Counted from the stretch's first letter, positions 1 through 10,299 are shown. The stretch: DNA of 64,000 bases from Amyelois transitella (GCF_032362555.1 NC_083525.1:1845501-1909500), one strand, 5' to 3'. Numbers and translations are program-made. The notes: generated by a model not told the origin, from the letters alone.

Positions 1-80
1 ACTAAGGTTCGCAGGAAAGTGAGGTTAGAGATCGCGGTAACCTTTGTGTTTTCTCGCTGTGTAAAGTTTTCGAGTTAAGT

Positions 81-338
81 GCCGTGTGGTTCCCGGCACC
101 AATAAAAAAAAGAATAGGACCAGTCCATCTCGTTCCCATGGATGTTGTAAAAGGCAACTAAGGGATGGGCTTGTAAACTTGGGATTCTTCTTTTAGGCGA
201 TGGGCTAGCAACCTGTCACTATTTGAATCTAAATTCCATCATAAAGCCAAACAGCCGAACGTGGCCCATCAGTCTTTTCAAGACTGTTGGCTTTGTCTAC
301 CCCGCAAGGGATATAGACGTGATTATATGTATGTATGT
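81..338 (+). mobile_element. LINE-end-sharing short element, full length
   Basis: A ~258-bp copy begins with the head gccgtgtggttcccggcacc and ends in ggatatagacgtgat followed by TATG repeats. Head and tail match the two ends of the LINE at 3119-6540. An imperfect flanking repeat (around 62-73 and 338-349) may be an old TSD. No tRNA-like promoter boxes are seen. Confidence 0.8.
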
Positions 339-671
339 TAAGTTTTCGAATTTATATTTGCCGCGTTTGAATTAATACGTGTAGGTATTTCGGATCTCAC
401 GCGGGGAGGGTCGCGGGTAAAAAAAGGTGATGTTAATAATCCTTGCTTGAGGTAGTTCAAAACCTCAAATGTACTAAGTTACTTAACTAGTGTAAGATTT
501 TTTGTCCTTCATCTACCTACTTACTTTTCAATTATTTTCTTTTCAAAACCTCCCAATGGCCATTTTTTTTAATGCACAACTGTGCATAATAATAGCAAGT
601 TTGCTATTTTGTGACTGAGGTTTGCACGTAAACCATTATTTCTGTCTAGTTTCATAATAATAAATATATAC

Positions 672-892
672 GGCACAAATTACACTGATTGAGTTAGCCT
701 CGAAGTAAGTTCGAGACTTGTGTGACGAGATACTAACTCAACGATACTATATTTTACAATAAATACTTATATAGATAGATAAACATCCAAGACCCAGGCC
801 AATCAGAAAAAGTTCTTTTCTCATCATGCCCTGGCCGGGATTCGAACCCGGGACCTCCGGTGTCACAGACAAGCTGCGCCACAGAGGCCGTC
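672..892 (-). mobile_element. tRNA-derived SINE
   Basis: Read on -, it has a tRNA-like head with an intact B-box-like ggttcgaatcc, then a body shared with the copies at 9485-9714 and 19430-19660, ending in aatttgtcccgt-like sequence. About 10 bases are missing in the A-box region compared with those copies. Confidence 0.8.
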
Positions 893-1294
893 AAAATAAT
901 TTCTCCGCATTCAAAACTGAACTTACGAAAAGTTCTCAAACGTATTATGTTTTTAAATAATCTTTTTACCGGCAAACGCATTACTTTTATGACGGTCAAC
1001 CGTGAAAGCTGACCTTGTTGGTTCTTTTGTGTCCTCAAGGTTAAAATTACCAGATTACTTATACTTAGATGATATTATTAACATAAAAAAAAACATCTAT
1101 AGTTGGACCAAGGGCGTGAAGTAAAAGGATTTAAACTCGTGGTAACAGAGTCTATTATTGTAATCGCTTTTTTCTGTCATCCTGTAGGTTTTGTGGTTGA
1201 TTTACAACAGAACAGACATTACTTACAACATAATAATACTGTAAATTGTATGTAGCAAATCAAATAAATTAATTATCTATCTTAATAGAATAGA

Positions 1295-1450
1295 ATAGAT
1301 TTATTCTCAAAATTGGATACAAGGTATCAATTATTGACGTCACATCACTAAAATCTAATTATAACTACTACCGCTTCCAAAGCGCATGTGTAGAAGAAGC
1401 GGCGGAACAAACTGCACTGCAGCATTTTCACCGGACGTCAATTTACAAAT
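1295..1450 (-). repeat. LINE-like 3' end fragment (family D)
   Basis: It contains a segment with accgcttc / gaagcggc motifs and ttgacgtca that recurs at about 33650-33790 (+) and 48868-49010 (-). This looks like the 3' end of one dispersed non-LTR element; its clade cannot be told from this piece. Confidence 0.5.
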
Positions 1451-1929
1451 ATAGATCACTTAAATCCAAATCGTGGACGAATGCACATTGTCTACATTAA
1501 AAAAACCATGAAGAATAAAACTTTATTTTTAAAAATACTGCCATAAAAAGCGATGTCCTTTTAAAAGCTACGGATCTTAAAACGTATGCTAATAATGTAT
1601 TTTCTGACCTCCAAAATGATGATGATATCATCGCTAAAACTGAGGAAAATAAAAAGAAAGTAGCGCGTCGCGTGCTCAGAACTCATCGCTAGCGAATAAG
1701 ACGTGCCAATGTGAGAACCCGCCTTAATACATAATTAATTTCTAGTGCGAAAAAGTTATTGAATTAATTTGTACAAAAAAGCATGTTGAAAATTCACATC
1801 GATTTCTATGGATATTATTAGAGAGCGTCGGTGTTAGAGTGGTAAAGTTATCTGATTCATATGAAAGAGGCAAAGGATCGAATTTTACTGCGACCATCAA
1901 TGATTGTTCCTAAGTTATTAGGTATTTGT

Positions 1930-2162
1930 GCCATGTGGTTCCCGGCACCACTCCATCTCCATGGATGTCGTGAAAGGCGACTAAGTTAGGCTTATAAACT
2001 TGGGATTCTTCTTTTAGGCGACAGGCTAGCAACCTGTCATTATTTGAATTTCAATTCTGTCATTAAGTTAAACAGCTAAACGTGACCTATCAGTCTTTTA
2101 AAGACTGTTGGCTCTCTCTACCCCGCAAGGGATATGGACGTGATTATGTGTATGTGTGTATG
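1930..2162 (+). mobile_element. LINE-end-sharing short element, internally deleted
   Basis: The head gccatgtggttcccggcacc and the tail ggatatggacgtgattatgtg are present. About 20 bases after the head (the A-rich part) and some internal bases are missing. Confidence 0.75.
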
Positions 2163-2577
2163 TACATTCACTCTTGATAAAAGACGAATTCTATATCTTG
2201 GATGTATGCAATGATATAAAAAACAGGGCAATTATGACCTAGCGATGTTTCAAACAATTAATGTAAGATGACGTAACTACGATTATATACATTCATATTC
2301 TATAAATAGTATATAAAATTTCGTATGATTATGTAACACAACAATAAAATAATATTACGGAAACGGTAGCGTGATAGGGTGTAATAAACAGTAAAATTTT
2401 CCTACCACTGTGTTTGATACTAAAATAGTGTAGGTAACTCTTTTTAACTAAAAGAGAGATTGCTCTTTTTATACTTGAAATGAGTGTTAACACAACAAAA
2501 CAAATGAATAGGTAGAAAAATATTTAAAATTGTTATCTCAACCTTATATATATATTTTTTTTTAATATCGACATTAA

Positions 2578-2838
2578 TATTATAAAGCTAAAGAGTTTGT
2601 TTGTTTCTATGTACATGCTAATCTCAAGATTACTGGTTCAATTTGAAAAAATCTTTTTGTTTGAATTTATCGAGGAAGGCTTTGGGCTATATAATATAAT
2701 GCTGCAACTATTAGGAGCGAACAAATAATGAAAAATGTAAAAAAATCCCTCAAGGATGAATAATTTTCCTATTTGGGCATCATCCTTCAATGATGCCCAA
2801 AATAACTACCACGCGGACGAAGTCGTGGGCACAGCTAG
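2578..2838 (+). mobile_element. Helitron-like non-autonomous element
   Basis: The element starts TC after an A. It ends with the GC hairpin cgcggacgaagtcgtg, then CTAG before a T, as Helitrons do. The same family recurs at 62794-63059 with the same internal order (taatattataaagctaaag near the start, ctttgggctatataa in the middle). Confidence 0.65.
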
Positions 2839-3408
2839 TAATAGATAAGATATGAAAATTATTTTTTTTAACCGTTTAACAATAATCTACCCTTAATTGT
2901 CCTATGGGTTGTCTTAAAGAGATCCACAAATTGGATAATTCCGCAATTGAATGTTTTTTACACCTTGTATGCAAAGACAATGCAGTTCGTAATTCGCTGA
3001 ACTTTTAAACGTGTGACACGTGAGATCTTGTGTGAGATCGCTGTCATTCACACCATTTTGTGTTTATTAATTTAAGAATTTAATTAATCTTGTTTGAAAG
3101 TAGGTACACTTAAAATATGCCGTGTGGTTCCCGGCACCATTACAAAAGAATAGGACCACTCCATCTCTTTCCCACGGATGTCGTAAGAGCCGACTAAGGG
3201 ATAGACTTGGGATTCCTCTTTAATGTAAATCCCTGCCAATCTAAGGTCTGCCGCGCCGATGGATGCATGGCTAGGGGCGAGCCTAGTCTCGAGCGTGCCA
3301 CTTCCGCCATGGGGTTGGGCGACCCCCAGGTAATGGCTAGCCTTACCCTGGCATGCGGGGCTCTGCTGGGGCGGACAAAATTTTTCCCTAGCGTCTCGTG
3401 GGAATCGC

Positions 3409-4995
3409 ATGGATGCAAATTTTTTGAAAGAGCACCTAGATGGCGGCGATGGTGTCCGCACCCCATCACGTCTTGTTCCCGGCGGGAGCGGTATGCGGTC
3501 TGCTGAAAGCCGCTTTGCGACGATGAATGTAAGAGGAGGAATGAAGGATAAGATTGAGGAAGTATGCCAGATGATGGATGAAAGACGTTTGGATGTGTTG
3601 TGCGTGAATGAAACGAAGCGGAAAGGATGCGACGCGACGCAGCACGGCCCTTACACGGCGTATTGGTCTGGAATTTCCAGTACCAGCCGAGGCTGTCAAG
3701 GGGTCGGTCTAATTCTTTCTGCACGAATGGCTGAGTGCGTGAATGAGTATGAGTGTGTCAGCCCTCGTCTTCTATGGATTAGGCTGAAAGTTGGAATCAC
3801 TCGGATCTTCGTTCTAGGTGTTTATGCACCTTGGGATGTGGGTTCGAGGGGTACAACATCAGCAAAAAGCGAAAACGAGGAGTTCTGGAATAGTGTAAGA
3901 GAAGTATTGAAAGTTACCAAGCCAAATGAGAAGATTATTATGTTAGGTGATTTTAATGGATGGGTGGGTGTAAAGCGTGATGGATATGAAAAGGTGCTTG
4001 GTGCGTTTGGTGACGAAAAGGTGAATGATAATGGAAGAAGTGTATTAGAAATTTGTCTAGAGTGGGATCTTTTTGTGTCGAACTCAATGTTTCAACATAA
4101 AGAGATCCACACCTACACAAGAGTGGAAGGTATTTTAAAAAGTATGATAGACTTTGTGATTGTAGATGAAAGATTGAAGAACAAAGTGCTGGATACCCGT
4201 GCATATCGCGGTGCTGGCATTGACTCGGACCATTTACTGGTGATATCCCGGATAAGGGGTATCTTCAATCGCTGGCGGCACAGGGTAAGGGAGCAAACCA
4301 GCGCTTTGGAAAGAGTAAAAGTAGAAAATTTGCAAGATATGGATGTAGGTAAGAAGTATATTAATAGACTGAAGGATGAATTTGAAGATTTAGAGGAAAT
4401 GAGCGATATTGAAGATGGATGGAAGGAATTTAAAGAAAGAATTGTGAAAGTAGCTGTTGAAGTGTGTGGTGTAAGTAGAAGAAGGAAAGGAAAAAATCAC
4501 AAAAATGCGTGGATGAGTAAAGATGTGCAAGAACTTGTGCGATTAAAGAAGAAAGCATGGCTGGATTTGTTAGCAGCAAAAGCTAACTTAAGAATGCAAG
4601 AGGTTATAGATGAAGATGTGAATGAAGCACGTAAGGAATATAAGAAAATGAAAGATCTGGTTAAGAAAGCTGTGATTAGAAAGAAAGAAGAGTATAAAGA
4701 GGATTTTGATAAAAGGCTATCAGAAGACTTTCAGTCAAATCTGAAAGTATTCTGGAAATCCGTAAGGTCAGCCCGAGGAAATACTATAACCAGAGAGCTG
4801 ACTAGGATCAGATGCCAGGATGGTAGCGTTGTGAAAGGAGAAGAATGTGTACTAAAGATATGGAAGGACTATTTTGAAAGTTTATTTGAAAAAAGGAAGG
4901 AAATAAGAAAGATTTCTGCTATAGCGAAGAAAAAGAGAATGAGATGGAAGGCGAAATTGAAATGTTCGAAATTGTGGAAGCACTTAAGAGTATGA
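3409..4995 (+). CDS. LINE ORF, 5' part: apurinic-type endonuclease and linker
   Basis: The 528-codon frame encodes an AP-endonuclease-like (EEP fold) domain that would nick target DNA for target-primed reverse transcription. Visible motifs are MNVRG near residue 39, NETKRKG near 67, LGDFNGW near 183 and SDHLLVISR near 273. A Lys/Glu-rich linker follows. The true translation is probably continuous with the RT frame starting at 4944: past the six-A run (4889-4894) this frame loses similarity to the family and ends at 4995, while the frame shifted by -1 is open from that run into the RT domain. The start is the first ATG of the open frame; the first ~35 residues are not typical endonuclease sequence, so the real start could be later. 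Confidence 0.85.
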   Translation: MDANFLKEHLDGGDGVRTPSRLVPGGSGMRSAESRFATMNVRGGMKDKIEEVCQMMDERRLDVLCVNETKRKGCDATQHGPYTAYWSGISSTSRGCQGVGLILSARMAECVNEYECVSPRLLWIRLKVGITRIFVLGVYAPWDVGSRGTTSAKSENEEFWNSVREVLKVTKPNEKIIMLGDFNGWVGVKRDGYEKVLGAFGDEKVNDNGRSVLEICLEWDLFVSNSMFQHKEIHTYTRVEGILKSMIDFVIVDERLKNKVLDTRAYRGAGIDSDHLLVISRIRGIFNRWRHRVREQTSALERVKVENLQDMDVGKKYINRLKDEFEDLEEMSDIEDGWKEFKERIVKVAVEVCGVSRRRKGKNHKNAWMSKDVQELVRLKKKAWLDLLAAKANLRMQEVIDEDVNEARKEYKKMKDLVKKAVIRKKEEYKEDFDKRLSEDFQSNLKVFWKSVRSARGNTITRELTRIRCQDGSVVKGEECVLKIWKDYFESLFEKRKEIRKISAIAKKKRMRWKAKLKCSKLWKHLRV

Positions 4996-6518
4996 AAGCG
5001 GGAAAGGCTGCTGGGTGTGATAGAGTGTCGGTCGAGATGCTTAAAGCAGGAAAAGGCGTAGTAGCTAGTCAGTTGTACTGCCTTTTCAATTTGTGTTGGA
5101 GAAGCGGCCGAGTACCAAAAGATTGGTGTAAGGCTGTTATCGTGCCACTTTACAAAGGAAAAGGGTCACAGCTGGACTGCAAAAATTATCGTGGTATAAG
5201 CCTGCTTAGCGTCGTCGGCAAATTGTATGCTAAGGTATTGATTAATAGAGTCAGGAATGAAACTGATGACAAAATATGGGATGCTCAAGCGGGATTTCGA
5301 AAGGGAATGGGATGTACTGATCAGGTCTTTTCCTTGCGGTGCATAGCCGAAAAGTTTTTGGCCAAGAGTCAAAAAGTCTATTGCACATTCGTAGATCTGG
5401 AAAAGGCCTATGACAGAGTTGAGAGGAATGAATTGTGGTCAGCACTTTCTATGCATGGGGTGAGCAGTCTCTTAATACGAGCACTGAAATCCTTATATGA
5501 GGATTCGAGTGCTTGTGTCAGGATAAACGGAGCGCACACTGAGTGGTTTAAGATTGAGAAAGGCGTTAGGCAAGGATGTGTTGCGTCACCGTGGCTGTTC
5601 AACCTATTTATGGATAGCTGTTTGACAGATTTGAAAGAGTCTAAAAGTGGATTAAGGATGAATGAGTTACTCGTCAAATGTCTGCTCTATGCCGACGATC
5701 AGGTTATACTGGCGTCATCAGCGGAGGAGTTACAGGAGATGGTAAACTGTATGCATGAAGCTTTAAAAGAGAAAGGAATGAAAGTGAACGTAAGTAAAAC
5801 TAAAACACTGGTTTTTGAAATGGAGAAAGAAATGACAGCAGGTAATATTTTGATTGGAGGAGAAAAAGTGGAGCAAGTGAAAGAGTTTGTATATCTAGGA
5901 TCAAAGTTTACATCAGATGGCAAGTATGATAGTGATATTGAAAGGAGAGTGAACGCGGGGAACATGGTGAATGGAGCTTTGCATGCCTTTATGAGCAGTC
6001 AGAAACTATCCAAAAAGGCTCGACTGGCTGTGCACAGGGGCGTGTTGGTCCCGACATTAATGTATGGGAGTGAAAGTTGGGTATGGCAAAAGAAGCATGA
6101 AAGCAGAATAAATGCAGTGGAAATGAGAGCGTTAAGGAGTATGATGGGTGTGAAATTGAGTGACAGGATAAGGAACAGCGTGATAAGGGAATGTTGTGAT
6201 GTGAAAGAAGATGTAGTTACAGGAATAGAAAAGGGTATGTTAAGATGGTTCGGTCATGTGGAGAGGATGAATGAAAGCAGGTTGACTAAGCAGATATACA
6301 AGGAGAGTGTGGAGGGAAAGGTCGGAGTGGGAAGACCTAGACGAACGTATCTTGATCAAATTAAGGACGTCCTGGTAAAGGGTCAGGTCAAAAGTACCCG
6401 AAACCGCCGAGCTTGTATGAAGAGAGTTATGAATGTGGACGAAGCGAAAGAAGTATGCAGAGATCGTGGCAAGTGGAAAGAGGTAGTCTCTGCCTACCCC
6501 TCCGGGAAAGAGGCGTGA
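4944..6518 (+). CDS. LINE ORF, 3' part: reverse transcriptase and C-terminal region
   Basis: A 524-codon frame carries a complete reverse transcriptase domain. Motifs in order are YKGKG..NYRGISLL, QAGFRKGMGCTDQ, FVDLEKAYDRV (block A), GVRQGCVASPWLFN (block B), the catalytic LLYADDQVIL (block C, YADD) and FVYLGSKFTSDG. A C-terminal region with LRWFGHVERM and GRPRRTY follows, as in many RTE/CR1-like LINEs. The listed ATG is just the first in frame. The frame is already open from about 4890, so this is most likely the downstream half of one ORF cut by the frameshift. No stops interrupt the RT. Confidence 0.9.
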   Translation: MEGEIEMFEIVEALKSMKAGKAAGCDRVSVEMLKAGKGVVASQLYCLFNLCWRSGRVPKDWCKAVIVPLYKGKGSQLDCKNYRGISLLSVVGKLYAKVLINRVRNETDDKIWDAQAGFRKGMGCTDQVFSLRCIAEKFLAKSQKVYCTFVDLEKAYDRVERNELWSALSMHGVSSLLIRALKSLYEDSSACVRINGAHTEWFKIEKGVRQGCVASPWLFNLFMDSCLTDLKESKSGLRMNELLVKCLLYADDQVILASSAEELQEMVNCMHEALKEKGMKVNVSKTKTLVFEMEKEMTAGNILIGGEKVEQVKEFVYLGSKFTSDGKYDSDIERRVNAGNMVNGALHAFMSSQKLSKKARLAVHRGVLVPTLMYGSESWVWQKKHESRINAVEMRALRSMMGVKLSDRIRNSVIRECCDVKEDVVTGIEKGMLRWFGHVERMNESRLTKQIYKESVEGKVGVGRPRRTYLDQIKDVLVKGQVKSTRNRRACMKRVMNVDEAKEVCRDRGKWKEVVSAYPSGKEA

Positions 6519-6624
6519 TTTTATGTATGTATGTATGTATGTACACTTAAAATATATGAGTCGAATCATGGGAGGAGTGCGCTGCCCTCGTGTTTACTTT
6601 CTCCAACATGGTTTCTTGACTACC

Positions 6625-6795
6625 TACAATCTTGTCTTTGCCCCTTACGGGGTAAACAGAGCCAACGAACTCACAAAAAAGAAAAGAGGCTACGTTCAGC
6701 TGTATCGGCTTAAAGATTTGAGTTAACATAGTGACAGGTTGCTTGCTCACCAGCTCCCAAGTTTATTACCCTATCCCTTAGTCGCTTTTTACGTT
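6625..6795 (-). mobile_element. LINE-end-sharing short element, degenerate
   Basis: A diverged copy on - that directly follows the LINE. It is recognisable by gccccttacggggtaaacagagccaac, gtgacaggttgctt and tatcccttagtcgct in family order. Confidence 0.55.
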
Positions 6796-6973
6796 CATGT
6801 AAATCTAATAAGTGTCCCTTACTTGTTCTGTATTAGGTACTCACGCAACCCCTATTCTAGAGGGCCTGACGATACACGTTACGCCTCCCGTAGCCTCACA
6901 AAATTGACATTGACCATTAACAAATGGTCCCAAAAATATTACATCCTGAAGATCTGTGCAAATTTGTTAAGTA

Positions 6974-7226
6974 ACATATATACATATGGTCACGTTTAAA
7001 TCCCTTGTGGGGTAGACAGAGCCAACAGTCTTGAAAAGACTGATAGGCCGCGCTCAGCTATTTGGCTTAATGATAGAATTGAGATTCAAATAGTGACAGC
7101 CCATCGCCTTAAAAAAGAATTCCAAGTTTGTAAGCCGATCCCTTAGTTGCCTCTTACGGCATCCATTGGGAAAGAGATCGAGTGGTCCTATTCTTTTTTG
7201 TACTGGTGCCGGGCACCACAGAGCAC
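6974..7226 (-). mobile_element. LINE-end-sharing short element
   Basis: A near-complete copy on -: TATG-type tail, ggggtagacagagccaac, the body, and the head ending ggtgccgggcacc. It lies ~80 bp upstream of the first visible adaptor exon. Confidence 0.8.
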
Positions 7227-7308
7227 AATGTATAATGTTGTTAAGTAGAAAGAAAACTATAATGTTAAAAGATTCACATTACTTCATATATAACTATTAA
7301 TTTTCCAG

Positions 7309-9889
7309 CTGTCAGTAGCGGAGGTGGAACTGCGCGCCGCAGCTGAAGAGCGCGACAAACTGCTGAACGACGCCAACTACAGCAGCCTCCAGAACGACGA
7401 GGCGGTGACCCGGGCCAGGCAGGAGCGGGACGAGGCCATCGAGAGGAAGAAAGCCGCTGAGGTAATGATTATAAGCTTTCCATCAAGTAGCAGATTAAAC
7501 TTTAAGTAACGGAAGCTACGGACGAAGCCATCGAGAGGAAGAAAGCCGCTGAGGTAATGATTATAAGCTTTCTATCTAGTCTTTGCAGCTTAGACTTTTA
7601 GGTTTCATAAAACATCCAAGAGTCGAAACAGTTAAAAAATCAAGTAACTAAAGCTTTTAAGCCTTCAATAAATTGGAGATTATGTGGGATGACTTGATCG
7701 ACCCCAACTACAGCAGCCTCCAGAATGACCCGGGCCAGGCAGGAGCGGGACGAGGCTAAAGAGAGGAAGAAAGCCGCTGAGGTAATGATTATAACCTTTC
7801 TATCAAGTAGCAGTTGCAGCTTAGACTTTTAGGTTTCATGAAACATCCAGAATGACGGAACAGTTAAAAATAACAAGTAAGGTATTAAACCTTCAATAAT
7901 TTGGAGATTATGTAGAGTGACTTGAACGACGTCATCTACAGCAGCTTTCAGAACGACGAGGCGGTGACCCGGGCCATGCAGGAGCGGGACGAGGCCATCG
8001 AGAAGAAGAAAGCCGCTGAGGTAATGATTATAAGCTTTCCATCAAGTAGCCGTTGAAACATCCAAAAGTCGAAACAGTTAAAGAATCATGTAACGGAAGC
8101 TTAACCGAACGCTTAACCTTCAATAATTTGGAGATTATGTGAGATGACTTGAACGACGCCAACTAAAGCAGCCTTCTGAATGACCCGGGCCAGGCAGGAG
8201 CCGGCCGAGGCTATCGAGAGCTTTCACCAATAAAATAATCTCAAGTTCAAATGGAGTAACTCATGAAACTTGAGCATAGCAAATACCGTGCTTTGAACCT
8301 TTTTTCAATAGTAGCTATTAGTTCATAAACAGGACAAATCGAATCATCAGTATTCCCCATAATACCCTAGGGAATCTTTGACTAAAGTTACTCCAATGGT
8401 CATATAAAACTTAATAACTACTAATATAAAAAGGATTTCTGTACATGTTCAAAAATTTAATAAAAGATAATTCTGACAACGATAATATTGTTCTTATTCC
8501 AGGTGGCCCTAGCAAAGACACGAGTGGAGCTGATGCAGGCCAACAGCCAGCTGTACGAAGCCGTCCGGCAGAAGGTGGACCTCGGGCAACAGCTCGAGCA
8601 GTGGCAGGTTTGTACCGTTATATTTAATACAGTACATACATACATATCGTCACGTCTATATCCCTTGCGGGGTAGACAGAGCCAACAATCTTGAAAAGAC
8701 TGAATGGCCACGTTCAGCTATTTGGCTTAATGATAGAATTGAGATTCAAATAGTGACAGGTTGCTAGCCCATCGCCTAAAAAAAGAATCCCAAGTTTGTA
8801 AGCCTATCCCTAAGTCGCCTTTTACGACATCCATGAGAAAGAGATGGAGTGGTCCTATTCTTTTTTGTATTGGTGCCGGGAACCACGCGGCACATAATAG
8901 AGTACTTTGAAATTTAACCTATGGTAGGAAAAGAGATATTATACAAGGAGAGTGTGGAGGGAAAGGTCGGAATGGGAAGGTCTAGACGAACGTATTTTGA
9001 TCAAATAAAGGACGTCCTGGTAAAGGGTCAGGTCAAGAGTACCCGAAACCGCCGAGCTTGCATGAAGAGAGTTATGAATGTGTATTGAGGCAAGAGGAAA
9101 GAGGAAAGATGTAGTCTCTGCCTACCCCTCCGGGAAAGAGGCGTGATTTTACGTATGTATGTATGTATGGTAGGAAAAGATGATAAGCTTGATGAAGTTC
9201 ATCTTTTTCTTTGCGAGTAGATTTAACTTTCTTATGAGATCAATTCATACATGTCATCCCAAGAGCAAATGTTTTAATTAAGAGGGTAGATAAATAATCT
9301 GAGGAACAAATGTCCGGCTTTTCCACTTTCGCCGGTCCCAAATAGAAGAGATCCTGGCTGGACCTGACGAAAGATGATAAGCAAGCCAATGGACTTAATA
9401 CTGAGGACGCTGATCCCGGGTAAACTGTAAAGAAAAATGTAACCATAACAGTGGAGGGCGACACGAGAGATATATATATATATATACGGGACAAATTACA
9501 AAGATTGAGTTAGCCTCGAAGTAAGTACGAGACTTGTGTTACGAGATACTAACTCAACGATACTATATTTTATAATAAATACTTATATAGATAAACATCC
9601 AAAACCCAGGCCAATCAGAAAAAGTTCGTTTTGTCATCATGCCCTGGCCGGGATTCGAACCCGGGACCTCCGGTGTTACAGACAAGCGTACTACCGTTGC
9701 GCCACAGAGGCCGTCGAGAGAGATGGTACCATAAAATGCCTTAATGAATAACTTTCATTACAGATGGACATGCAAGAGCTGATCGATGAGCAAATGAAAC
9801 ATAAGCTGACCACGGAGAAGAGGAGGAAGCTCCCGGAACCACCGGCCCCCACCAGGACCTCGAGGATCCTCGGATTTTTTCAGCGGTGA
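7309..9889 (+). CDS. Coiled-coil adaptor, BICD-related-like (3' end of gene, last three exons)
   Basis: Three exons in one phase: 7309-7461 (51 codons), 8503-8607 (35 codons) and 9764-9889 (41 codons plus TGA). All have AG acceptors and GT donors (gtaatg, gtttgt), and all junctions are phase 0. The 127 residues are first a highly charged coiled coil (RARQERDEAIERKKAAE), then VALAKTRVELMQANSQL and QQLEQWQMDMQELIDEQ, then a basic, proline-containing C-terminus ending SRILGFFQR. The LMQANSQL..QQLEQWQ pattern resembles the C-terminal coiled coil of BICD-related (BICDR/BICDL) proteins, which link vesicles to dynein-dynactin. That call is recognition from memory and could be another coiled-coil adaptor. 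Upstream exons are not in the window or not recognised. The two introns carry a LINE 3' end, a SINE, a short element and decayed copies of the first exon. Confidence 0.6.
7512..8228 (+). pseudogene. Tandem decayed copies of adaptor exon 7309-7461
   Basis: Four partial copies of the preceding exon plus its intron start follow in tandem. The motif gccgctgaggtaatg ends the real exon (gccgct at 7453) and recurs with gccgct at 7545, 7773 and 8012. A fifth copy (about 8150-8228) lacks it. The copy at 7773 has lost about 11 bases and is out of frame; the fifth has an in-frame TAA in the former NANYSS segment. The copy at about 7925-8022 keeps an open frame of ~30 codons and the gtaatg donor but has only a weak acceptor (gtag before 7915). 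Spacing is 92, 228 and 239 bp, so the duplicated unit was exon plus flanking intron. Confidence 0.85.
8633..8891 (-). mobile_element. LINE-end-sharing short element, full length
   Basis: A full copy on - that starts 25 bp after the donor of exon 8503-8607. Tail atacatacatacatatcgtcacgtc, head ending ggtgccgggaaccacgcggc. Confidence 0.85.
8935..9166 (+). mobile_element. 5'-truncated copy of the RTE-like LINE (3' 230 bp)
   Basis: This matches the LINE from about 6292 to its TATG tail. A perfect 14-bp TSD, atggtaggaaaaga, lies at 8921-8934 and 9167-9180. A small internal deletion removes part of the last ORF codons. Confidence 0.9.
9485..9714 (-). mobile_element. tRNA-derived SINE, full length
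   Basis: Read on -, the tRNA-like head has an A-box-like tggcgcaacggtagtacg and a B-box-like ggttcgaatcc, the usual RNA polymerase III promoter parts. The body and an aatttgtcccgt end follow. It sits 50 bp upstream of the last adaptor exon. Confidence 0.85.
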
Positions 9890-10277
9890 TCTGCTGTACC
9901 CAACTCTTGGTTCGCCTACTCTGTGACGCCATAGACAAAACAACCATATCAACTATTTACTTTTTAATTTTTAAACAACACGACCCGTTCATATCCTCGG
10001 CTGCGTTCGCTCTATTTCTAATTTTAAACAGAAAAGATTTGAAATCTATTCCCGCGTTCGCCATTTTGGTTTTTCACACGGACGTGTTCGATATAGCAGC
10101 TATAATAGGATATGTTTTAATTTTATTCTTGAAACCGTGTGATGCGTACACGATTGCAGTGATAGTTAGTGTATTAATTAGGTTGTTTATTGTAACTGTA
10201 CGTTTTATTTTTAATTTACTGAACTTATTTTAGTTATCAAATGTTAAGGATTTTATGGCTGAACGATTATATGAAAA

Positions 10278-10287
10278 AATAAATAAA
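10278..10287 (+). terminator. Poly(A) signals of the adaptor gene
   Basis: Two overlapping AATAAA hexamers (10278, 10282) lie ~390 bp after the TGA, so a short 3' UTR probably ends near 10300. Further AATAAA hexamers downstream could give longer forms. Confidence 0.55.
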
Positions 10288-10299
10288 TTTTAGTAAAAA

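Larger units (their letters stand above)
1..3118. other. Repeat-rich stretch without a recognised exon
   Basis: No convincing exon is visible here. If the adaptor gene at 7309-9889 extends upstream, this is intron or 5' flank. It holds two copies of the LINE-end-sharing short element (81-338, 1930-2162), a tRNA-derived SINE on - (672-892), a LINE 3' end on - (about 1295-1450) and a Helitron-like element (2578-2838). The rest is AT-rich sequence with nothing I can name. Confidence 0.6.
3119..6540 (+). mobile_element. RTE-like non-LTR retrotransposon (LINE), full length with 15-bp TSD
   Basis: This 3422-bp insertion is flanked by a perfect 15-bp direct repeat, gtacacttaaaatat, at 3104-3118 and 6541-6555. 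It has a ~290-bp 5' leader, an endonuclease-reverse transcriptase coding region and a TATG-repeat tail in place of poly(A), a style seen in RTE-type LINEs. The coding region is one reading frame broken by a single frameshift at a six-A run (4889-4894). The exact TSD and otherwise open frame suggest a recent insertion. The leader's first ~115 bp and the last ~55 bp match the short elements found throughout the window. RTE clade is inferred from size, single-ORF layout and tail; it was not tested by phylogeny. Confidence 0.9.

Noticed and set aside
4886..4897. Programmed -1 frameshift site in the LINE
   Set aside because: The A6 run followed by GG is not in the X XXY YYZ register relative to the zero frame. 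A one-base loss explains it.
5166..5965. Several frames on - inside the LINE
   Set aside because: They are antisense shadows of the reverse transcriptase frame.
9886..10233. 115-codon open frame with hydrophobic translation right after the adaptor stop
   Set aside because: It overlaps the adaptor's stop and lies before its poly(A) signals. The F/L/I-rich translation is what AT-rich 3' UTR sequence gives, and no motif is present.
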